64,000 nt of DNA from Sutterella faecalis. GTDB taxonomy: Bacteria; Pseudomonadota; Gammaproteobacteria; Burkholderiales; Burkholderiaceae_F. Below are positions 58,228-64,000 of this stretch, piece after piece. The notes under the pieces are model-generated. The model saw nothing but the letters and a program-made list of their open reading frames with translations. It did no database searches and was not told where the DNA came from. The position numbers and the translations under genes are program-made. Numbering within the stretch: position 1 is the first letter of the stretch; each line of letters opens with the position of its first letter. The stretch covers positions 1,302,001 to 1,366,000 of the forward strand of contig NZ_CP040882.1 in the NCBI RefSeq assembly GCF_006337085.1, written 5' to 3'.

Positions 58228-60843
58228 TCAGGCCTTTTCCTTCTCCGCAGGCTTTTCCACCGTGAAGGTGAATTCGTCGCCCTTGGCGTCGACCCTGACC
58301 GTATCCTCGGGCGCAGCCTTCCCTTCGAGGAGGAGGCGTGCAATGCCGTTTTCGATGCGGTCCTGGATCGCGCGCTTCAGGGGTCTTGCGCCGAACTGCG
58401 GATCAAAGCCCACCTTCGCGATTTCGTCGAGCGCGGCTTCAGTCACGTCGAGGCCGATCTGCTGCTCGGTCATGCGCTTCTTCAGCTGCTTGAGCTGAAT
58501 CTCGGCAATCTTCTTCACGTTCTTCGCGTCAAGAGAATTGAAGACCACGATCTCGTCGATGCGGTTGACGAATTCCGGACGGAAGTGCTGGCGCACCTCC
58601 TTCATCACGGCATCCTTCACCTTCTCGTGCGGCTCGCCCGTCATCTCCATGATTTCCTGAGCGCCCAGGTTCGAGGTCATGACGATCACGGTGTTCTTGA
58701 AGTCCACCGTACGGCCCTGGCCGTCCGTCATGCGCCCGTCGTCAAGCACCTGCAGAAGCACGTTGAAGACATCCGGATGGGCCTTTTCGACTTCGTCGAG
58801 AAGAATCACCGAATAGGGCTTTCTGCGGACGGCTTCCGTGAGGTAGCCGCCTTCTTCATAGCCCACATATCCCGGAGGCGCGCCGATCAGACGAGCCACG
58901 CTGTGCTTCTCCATGAATTCGCTCATGTCGATGCGGATCATGGCCTCGTCGGTATCGAAGAGGAATTCAGCGAGCGCCTTCGTGAGCTCGGTCTTGCCGA
59001 CGCCCGTGGGCCCCAGGAAGAGGAAGCTACCGTAGGGGCGGTTCGGATCCGAGAGTCCTGCACGGCTTCTCAGAATCGTCTCCGTCACGCGGCGCACGGC
59101 CTCGTTCTGGCCGACCACGCGCTTCTCAAGAGCTTCGGCCATATGCAGAAGCTTCTGGCGTTCGCCTTCCATCATCTTCGAGACGGGAATTCCGGTCGCG
59201 CGGCTCACCACCTCAGCGATTTCCTCAGCACCGACGGACGTGCGCAGGAGCTTCGGCCCCTTTTCGCTCGCTTCCGTGCGGGCTTCGGCCTTCTCGGCTC
59301 TTCTCAGCTTCTCCTCGAGCTTCGGGAGCACGGCGTACTGGAGCTCTGCGAGCTTTTCGTACTGCGCGCTTCTCTTATATTCATCCATTTGACGATGAAC
59401 GCGGTCGATTTCGTCGCGGACCGACTTTTCACCGAGCGCTTCGCTCTTTTCCTTCTTCCAGACCTCTTCGAGGTCGGAATATTCGCGCGAAAGCTTGGCG
59501 ATTTCGTCTTCGATCACCTGAAGGCGCTTCTTCGAAGCATCGTCCGTTTCCTTCTTCATCGCCTCGCGCTCGATCTTCAGCTGAATGAGGCGGCGGTCGA
59601 GCTTGTCGAGGGCCTCAGGCTTCGAATCGATTTCCATCTTGACGCGGGCCGCGGCCTCATCAATGAGGTCAATGGCCTTGTCCGGAAGGAAGCGGTCGGT
59701 GATGTAGCGGTGCGAGAGCTCCGCAGCGGCAACGATCGCGGGGTCGGTAATTTCGACGCCGTGGTGCGCTTCGTACTTTTCCTGCAGACCGCGCAGAATC
59801 GCGATCGTGTCCTCAACAGAGGGCTCGTCGACCATCACTTTCTGGAAGCGCCGCTCGAGTGCGGCATCCTTTTCGACATACTTTCTGTATTCGTCAAGGG
59901 TGGTCGCGCCGATCACATGAAGTTCGCCTCTCGCGAGGGCGGGCTTCAGCATATTGCCGGCATCCATGCTCCCTTCGGTCTTCCCCGCACCGACAACGGT
60001 GTGGAGCTCATCGATGAAGAGAATGATCTGGCCCTGCTGGTCCGTCACTTCCTTCAAAAGCTTCTTCAGGCGCTCCTCGAATTCGCCGCGGTACTTGGCG
60101 CCTGCAATGAGGCCCGCCATATCGAGCGAAAGAATGGTCTTGCCGCGAAGCGTATCGGGCACTTCGTTGTTGACGATGCGCTGCGCGAGCCCTTCGACGA
60201 CGGCCGTCTTGCCGACGCCCGGCTCGCCGATGAGCACGGGGTTGTTCTTCGTGCGGCGCTGCAGAATCTGCATCGTGCGGCGAATTTCGTCGTCGCGGCC
60301 GATCACGGGGTCAAGCTTCCCTTCGCGGGCGCGCGCCGTCAGATCGATCGTGTATTTCTTCAACGCTTCACGCTGATTTTCCGCATCGGGGTTGTCCGCG
60401 GTATCGCTGCCGCGAACAGCCTTGATGGCTTCCTCCATCGCACGGCGCGTGAGGCCCGCGTCCTTTGCAAGGCGCCCGGCTTCGGAACGGTCGTCCGAAA
60501 GCGCAAGCAGGAACATTTCGGTCGAAACGAACTCGTCGCCCGCCTTCATCGCCTCCTTTTCAGTGAGGTTCAGAAGGTTGACGAGGTCGCGCGAAACCTG
60601 AATGTCGCCGCCCTGACCGGACACCTTCGGCAGCCGGTCAATCGCTTCGTTCACGTCGCGCGTGAGGCGCTGCACGTTGACGCCGGCACGCTCGAGCAGG
60701 CTCCTGCTCGAACCTTCATTGTCGGCGAGCACGGCTGCAAGCAGATGCAGGGGTTCCATGACCTGATTGTCATGGGCGAGTGCAAGCGACTGAGCCGCGC
60801 CGAGCGCATCCTGGAACTTAGTCGTGAGCTTGTCTTGACGCAT
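58228..60843 (-). CDS. clpB: ATP-dependent chaperone ClpB
   Basis: Hexameric disaggregase working with DnaK. The 871-residue protein has the N-domain start MRQDKLTTKFQDALGAAQSLA, NBD1 Walker A GEPGVGKTAVVEG around residue 205, a coiled-coil M-domain around residues 410-530, NBD2 Walker A GPTGVGKTELTKA around residue 605, and the pore loops with Tyr in KYRGEFEER and GYVGYEEGG. The start at 60843 has GGGAG upstream; the open frame to 60903 would overlap the promoter. A sigma-32-like promoter lies upstream, so heat-shock control is likely. It follows the molybdopterin genes. Confidence 0.98.
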   Translation of the reverse strand: MRQDKLTTKFQDALGAAQSLALAHDNQVMEPLHLLAAVLADNEGSSRSLLERAGVNVQRLTRDVNEAIDRLPKVSGQGGDIQVSRDLVNLLNLTEKEAMKAGDEFVSTEMFLLALSDDRSEAGRLAKDAGLTRRAMEEAIKAVRGSDTADNPDAENQREALKKYTIDLTARAREGKLDPVIGRDDEIRRTMQILQRRTKNNPVLIGEPGVGKTAVVEGLAQRIVNNEVPDTLRGKTILSLDMAGLIAGAKYRGEFEERLKKLLKEVTDQQGQIILFIDELHTVVGAGKTEGSMDAGNMLKPALARGELHVIGATTLDEYRKYVEKDAALERRFQKVMVDEPSVEDTIAILRGLQEKYEAHHGVEITDPAIVAAAELSHRYITDRFLPDKAIDLIDEAAARVKMEIDSKPEALDKLDRRLIQLKIEREAMKKETDDASKKRLQVIEDEIAKLSREYSDLEEVWKKEKSEALGEKSVRDEIDRVHRQMDEYKRSAQYEKLAELQYAVLPKLEEKLRRAEKAEARTEASEKGPKLLRTSVGAEEIAEVVSRATGIPVSKMMEGERQKLLHMAEALEKRVVGQNEAVRRVTETILRSRAGLSDPNRPYGSFLFLGPTGVGKTELTKALAEFLFDTDEAMIRIDMSEFMEKHSVARLIGAPPGYVGYEEGGYLTEAVRRKPYSVILLDEVEKAHPDVFNVLLQVLDDGRMTDGQGRTVDFKNTVIVMTSNLGAQEIMEMTGEPHEKVKDAVMKEVRQHFRPEFVNRIDEIVVFNSLDAKNVKKIAEIQLKQLKKRMTEQQIGLDVTEAALDEIAKVGFDPQFGARPLKRAIQDRIENGIARLLLEGKAAPEDTVRVDAKGDEFTFTVEKPAEKEKA

Positions 60844-60901
60844 ATGTTTGAAATCTCCCTTTGGGACGCTCCGTATTGGGATCATCCCGAATATGCAATA
60901 C

Positions 60902-60929
60902 ATATGGGGGTGGAGCTCAAAAGATCAAG
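60902..60929 (-). promoter_or_regulatory. Sigma-32-type heat-shock promoter of clpB
   Basis: Minus-strand CTTGATC (60923-60929) and CCCCATAT (60902-60909) with a 13-base spacer, close to the E. coli sigma-32 consensus. It lies about 60 bases upstream of the clpB ATG. The -35 touches the moaE terminator stem. Confidence 0.75.
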
Positions 60930-60959
60930 GGCGCGTCCCCCGCGGAACGCGCCCTTTTT
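60927..60959 (-). terminator. Terminator after moaE
   Basis: AAGGGCGCGT / ACGCGCCCTT with a 10-base loop. On the minus strand it is followed by GATCTTTTG, on the plus strand by TTTTA. Confidence 0.7.
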
Positions 60960-61013
60960 ACGTTTGGTTTCAAAGAGATGTTTGACGCTCGCTCAGCCTT
61001 CTGGCAGGAATCC

Positions 61014-61472
61014 TTAGGCCCAGCGGGCCTTTGCCCGGTCGTCCGACTCTCTCGCATCAACCCAGCGTTCGCCTTCCGGAGTCGTTTCGCGCTTCCAGAA
61101 AGGCGCCTCGGTTTTAAGCCAGTCCATGATGTATTCGCAGCCTTCAAAGGCTTCGCCGCGGTGGGGCGCCGAGACGAGGCAGAGCACGATCTGGTCGCCG
61201 ACCGAGAGGTCGCCCACGCGGTGAATGACGACGACGTCCTCGAGATGAAAGCGCTCGCGGGCCTTCTCAACGATTTTCCCGAGCGCCTTCTCGGTCATGC
61301 CGGGATAGTGCTCAAGCGTCATCTTCGAAACGGCCGCGCCGTCGTTTTTGTTCCGCACGACGCCCACAAAGGAAACAACGGCACCCGCCGAGGGGCTTGC
61401 CTCGCGCACGCGGGCGACTTCATCGTCGAGCGAAAAGTCTTCCGGGCTCACGCGAATGGTGGTTAATGCCAC
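61014..61472 (-). CDS. moaE: Molybdopterin synthase catalytic subunit
   Basis: Large subunit of molybdopterin synthase, which inserts sulfur into precursor Z. The 152-residue protein has GAVVSFVGVVRNKNDG, LEHYPGMTEKAL, IHRVGDLSVGDQIVLCLVSAPHRGEAFEGC and VPFWKRE-like TEAPFWKRE, the canonical MoaE blocks. It lies 13 bases downstream of moaD, its partner. Confidence 0.97.
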   Translation of the reverse strand: MALTTIRVSPEDFSLDDEVARVREASPSAGAVVSFVGVVRNKNDGAAVSKMTLEHYPGMTEKALGKIVEKARERFHLEDVVVIHRVGDLSVGDQIVLCLVSAPHRGEAFEGCEYIMDWLKTEAPFWKRETTPEGERWVDARESDDRAKARWA

Positions 61473-61485
61473 GACGACCCTCCGC

Positions 61486-61746
61486 TCAGCCGCCCGTCAC
61501 CGGCGGGAAAAAAGCGACCTCGTCGCCGTCCTTCACGGCGGCGTCATCCTCCGCCATTTCCTGGTTGACGGCGCCGCGGATGCGTTTGAGGTTCCTGAAG
61601 GCCGAATCCCAGGGCTCGCCCCTGGCAATGAGCGCATCGCGCACGCCCGCGAGCGTCGACGCGTCGCCCGGGAGATCCATCATCTCGCCCGGCTTGCCGA
61701 TCTTGTCGCGAAGGCTCGCGAAATAAAGCACTTTTACCTGCATCAA
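61486..61746 (-). CDS. moaD: Molybdopterin synthase sulfur-carrier subunit
   Basis: Ubiquitin-like sulfur carrier of 86 residues (85 if the second ATG is used). It begins MQVKVLYFASLRDKIG and ends in the essential Gly-Gly (FFPPVTGG) that is thiocarboxylated. It lies between moeA (30 bases upstream) and moaE. Confidence 0.97.
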   Translation of the reverse strand: MMQVKVLYFASLRDKIGKPGEMMDLPGDASTLAGVRDALIARGEPWDSAFRNLKRIRGAVNQEMAEDDAAVKDGDEVAFFPPVTGG

Positions 61747-61776
61747 AAAAATCCTTTTGGAAAAAGCCGCCGGTTC

Positions 61777-62982
61777 TCAGGCGAAGAACTGCGCGAAGGG
61801 GAAGTAGTGAACGATGTCGCCCTTCTTCACCGACGCGCCCGCCGGAATGTCGACGAGGCCGTCCGCCCAGGCGCAGCTCGAGAGCACCTGCGAATTCTGC
61901 GTGTGATAAAGGTCGAGCCCGCCCTCGTCGTTTCTGCGCACGCGCACGAATTCCTCGCGGTCGCCGGGCTTCGCCCAGTCGAAATCCGCACGGATCTTCA
62001 TGGGGGTCATGTCGACCTTGGCGAGCCCCATTCTGCGCATGAGGTAGGGACGCGCCATCATGAGGCAGACGACGAAGCCTGAGACCGGATTCCCGGGGAG
62101 ACCGATGAAGGGCACGCCCTTCACTTCGCCGAAGGCGAGGGGCTTGCCGGGCTTGAGCTTCACGCGCCAGAGGTCGATCCGTCCGAGAGCCTCAACCGCA
62201 GGCTTGATGTGATCCTCTTCGCCCACGGACATGCCGCCCGTCGTCATGATGACGTCCGACGTTTCCGCCGCGTGCTCGAGCGCGCGCTTCGTGGCCTCCA
62301 GGCTGTCGGGAATGCTTCCCAAATCCGTCGCCTCGCAGCCGAAGAGCGTGAGGAGGCTTCGGATCATGAAGCGGTTCGAGTTGTAGATTCCGCCCGGACG
62401 AAGCGGTTCGCCAGGCTGCACGAGTTCGTCGCCCGAGAAGAAGACGCCGACCCGGAGCTTGCGGTAGACATTCACGTAGGCGCGGCCGATCGACGCCGTC
62501 ATGCCGATGGCGCCCGGCGTCATGCGAACGCCCTTATTGAGAATCACAGAACCCGCGGCAACGTCGGAGCCCTGAAGGCGAACCCAGGCGCCTTTCTTGG
62601 GAGCCCTGCTGAATACCGCCAGATCGCCCTCGCGCTCCACCTCTTCCTGAGGCACGACCGTATCTGCACCCTCCGGCAGGGGCGCCCCCGTGAAGATTCT
62701 CGCGCAGGTGCCGGGCTCAATTGCGACCCCCACCTTGCCTGCTGCGATGCGCTCGGCAACGGGAAGGCGCACGGGCGCATTTTCGGAAGCGGAGGCAAGA
62801 TCAGCCGCCCTCAGGCAGTAGCCGTCCATCTGGGAATTGTCCCAGCCCGGAACGTCGATCATGCTCGTCACGTCTTCGGCAAGCACGCGGCCCGTGGAGT
62901 ACATGAGCGGAATGGTTTCTGTCTCATGAATGGGCTCGGCTTCCCGAAGAAGCATGGCGAGCGCCTCAGCATAGGTAATCAT
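61777..62982 (-). CDS. moeA: Molybdopterin molybdenumtransferase
   Basis: Inserts molybdenum into adenylated molybdopterin. The 401-residue protein has DNSQMDGYCLRAAD, IFTGAPLPEGADTVVPQE, the MPT-binding TTGGMSVGEEDHIKPA, FGEVKGVPFIGLPGNPVS and a C-terminal beta domain. It lies 27 bases after mobB and 30 bases before moaD. Confidence 0.96.
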   Translation of the reverse strand: MITYAEALAMLLREAEPIHETETIPLMYSTGRVLAEDVTSMIDVPGWDNSQMDGYCLRAADLASASENAPVRLPVAERIAAGKVGVAIEPGTCARIFTGAPLPEGADTVVPQEEVEREGDLAVFSRAPKKGAWVRLQGSDVAAGSVILNKGVRMTPGAIGMTASIGRAYVNVYRKLRVGVFFSGDELVQPGEPLRPGGIYNSNRFMIRSLLTLFGCEATDLGSIPDSLEATKRALEHAAETSDVIMTTGGMSVGEEDHIKPAVEALGRIDLWRVKLKPGKPLAFGEVKGVPFIGLPGNPVSGFVVCLMMARPYLMRRMGLAKVDMTPMKIRADFDWAKPGDREEFVRVRRNDEGGLDLYHTQNSQVLSSCAWADGLVDIPAGASVKKGDIVHYFPFAQFFA

Positions 62983-63009
62983 CGATTATGTCCTTCAAAA
63001 GGATCTGAC

Positions 63010-63558
63010 TCAGAGCTTTCCTTTCGCGAGCGCCCCGGACATCAGTTCCTCGATAAAGTCTGCAACCGCCTGCGGATCGTTCAGGCTGAGGCGCGGAATT
63101 CCCTCGAATCCCGGCTCATCGAAATCCGTCGCTACCGCAACGGGAGGATTCTGAAGCCCGCCGCGCTCTGCGAGCGGGGGTTCATTTGCCGCCTCCCTGC
63201 GGCGAACCTCAATTCTAGGGAAGCTTCCCTCGTGCTTGAAGCCCTCAATCAGAATGATGTCCTCTTCGCCCGCAAGGCTGATGAGCTCCTCGATGGAGAC
63301 CGGCCCATCCGGCGTTTCCGACATCACCGCCCAGCGTTCGGCCGTGCGCAGAATGACGCGTGAGGCGCCTGCCTCCCGGTAGCGCCAGGTGTCCTTCCCC
63401 GGACGGTCGAGGTCAACCCCGTGATGCGCGTCCTTGATGGCGGCGACCCTCCTGCCGCGCCTCACGAGTTCAGCGAGCACCTTTTCCGAAAGCGTCGTCT
63501 TTCCCGACCCCGAACGTCCGATAAAGCCCACGGCAAAGGGCTTTTTTCCCTGCGTCAT
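63010..63558 (-). CDS. mobB: Molybdopterin-guanine dinucleotide biosynthesis adaptor MobB
   Basis: GTP-binding protein that assists MobA in making the bis-MGD cofactor. The 182-residue P-loop protein has GFIGRSGSGKTTLSEKV, KDAHHGVDLDRPGKDTWRYREAGA and ILIEGFKHE, a clear MobB pattern. Its ATG overlaps the thrC stop by four bases. No mobA is in the window. Its presence suggests molybdenum enzymes of the DMSO reductase family in the organism. Confidence 0.95.
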   Translation of the reverse strand: MTQGKKPFAVGFIGRSGSGKTTLSEKVLAELVRRGRRVAAIKDAHHGVDLDRPGKDTWRYREAGASRVILRTAERWAVMSETPDGPVSIEELISLAGEEDIILIEGFKHEGSFPRIEVRRREAANEPPLAERGGLQNPPVAVATDFDEPGFEGIPRLSLNDPQAVADFIEELMSGALAKGKL

Positions 63559-64000
63559 GCCCAGGGCTTCGACGCAAAAGCGGCAACGGCCTCGCGGATG
63601 CGGGATTCATCCACCGCAACCGTGGTCTTTCTCTGTTCGCGCTCGAAGATGTCTGCGAAAGCGTCGGGGAGCGGCACCGTCTTTCCCGTCGCCTGCATCG
63701 TCATCTTCGGGAACTTCACGGCCTGAACCGTCTCGAAGCAGATCGTCTTCACGCCGACCGGATGGAGGTAGACGCCGGTATAGAGGCAGTCGGCCGTGTG
63801 CGGGTCGATCGTCGTCGCGTACTCGATATTCAAGGATTCAATGATTTCGAGTCGGTTCGCATGGTTGGAGGTGCCCGCGGCTAGGCCGGAGCGGCGAACC
63901 TTCGAGAATTCCTGCTGCGTGAGCTCGAAGGAACCCTTCTCTTCCAGATCCTTCATCAGTTCCTTCACGCGCACGCCGTTTCGTCCGAGCACTTCAAAGA
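63555..64000 (-). CDS. thrC: Threonine synthase, 3' part only
   Basis: C-terminal 148 or so residues of threonine synthase, which converts O-phosphohomoserine to threonine. The visible part has LEIIESLNIEYATTIDPHTAD, an ETVQAVKFPKM segment and a PDAFADIFER end, all typical of the long proteobacterial enzyme. The gene continues past the window edge. The neighbourhood thrC-moeA-moaD-moaE-clpB is known from other Burkholderiales. Confidence 0.85.
   Translation of the reverse strand, partial: FEVLGRNGVRVKELMKDLEEKGSFELTQQEFSKVRRSGLAAGTSNHANRLEIIESLNIEYATTIDPHTADCLYTGVYLHPVGVKTICFETVQAVKFPKMTMQATGKTVPLPDAFADIFEREQRKTTVAVDESRIREAVAAFASKPWA

Noticed and set aside
58195..61017. A 940-codon open frame opposite clpB
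   Set aside because: It is the antisense shadow of a highly conserved gene with GC-rich codon use; no ribosome site or family features.
1..64000. Search for transposases, integrases, phage genes and CRISPR arrays
   Set aside because: None were seen; every long open frame on a coding-like strand matches a housekeeping, transport or metabolic family, or is hypothetical without mobile-element features.

Overview
The window is a gene-dense, fairly GC-rich stretch of a bacterial chromosome. Gene order and protein similarity point to an anaerobic gut betaproteobacterium of the Sutterella/Parasutterella type (Burkholderiales). This is inferred from conserved betaproteobacterial gene blocks (lepA-lepB-rnc-era-recO-pdxJ-nagZ, the fab cluster, orn/M48/rsgA, thrC-moeA-moaD-moaE-clpB, recG-oxyR) and from heavy investment in amino-acid and C4-dicarboxylate metabolism. 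No plasmid, phage, transposase or CRISPR array is visible.

Layout. 0.3-3.6 kb: guaB and guaA (plus strand). 3.7-11.3 kb (minus): pepT, periplasmic asparaginase ansB, a porin, a shortened DcuC-like carrier, and an ABC importer whose permease and ATPase are one polypeptide. 11.4-16.9 kb (minus): an NhaD-type antiporter, pncB, an orphan HicB-like gene, nagZ and pdxJ. 17-22.4 kb (minus): recO, era, rnc, lepB, lepA. 22.6-27.7 kb (minus): fabF, acpP, fabG, fabD, fabH, rpmF. 27.9-29.0 kb (minus): six tRNA genes, four of them the same tRNA-Gly(GCC). 29.2-35.5 kb (minus): dcuA, aspA, frdB, frdA. 36.6-43.6 kb (plus): ridA, recG, oxyR, an AI-2E-type membrane protein, hmp and nsrR. 43.7-47.3 kb (minus): sdaA, dcuC, orn. 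47.6-57.2 kb (plus): an M48-fold protein without zinc ligands, rsgA, moaA, putP, an oligopeptide-type binding protein, an alpha/beta hydrolase and a conserved hypothetical. 57.2-64 kb (minus): a secreted protein with C-terminal repeats, clpB, moaE, moaD, moeA, mobB and the 3' part of thrC.

How the genes work together. Much of the window can be read as one catabolic route: peptides (PepT, peptide-binding protein) and asparagine (AnsB) give aspartate; AspA makes fumarate; FrdAB reduces it to succinate; DcuA and DcuC exchange C4-dicarboxylates. SdaA and PutP add serine and proline use. Stress functions (OxyR with Cys199/Cys208, Hmp with NsrR and a clear operator, ClpB with a sigma-32-like promoter) suit a gut anaerobe meeting NO, peroxide and heat.

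The most notable observations are: a DcuC paralogue with an exact in-frame loss of about 170 central residues; a long perfect palindrome of the same design (TATACGT-N6-ACGTATA) upstream of both aspA and ridA; an M48-family protein in the orn-rsgA locus with all three zinc ligands replaced; a Wolinella-type FrdAB pair without an adjacent membrane anchor; and a fused permease-ATPase transporter. All similarity statements come from recalled family features, not from searches.
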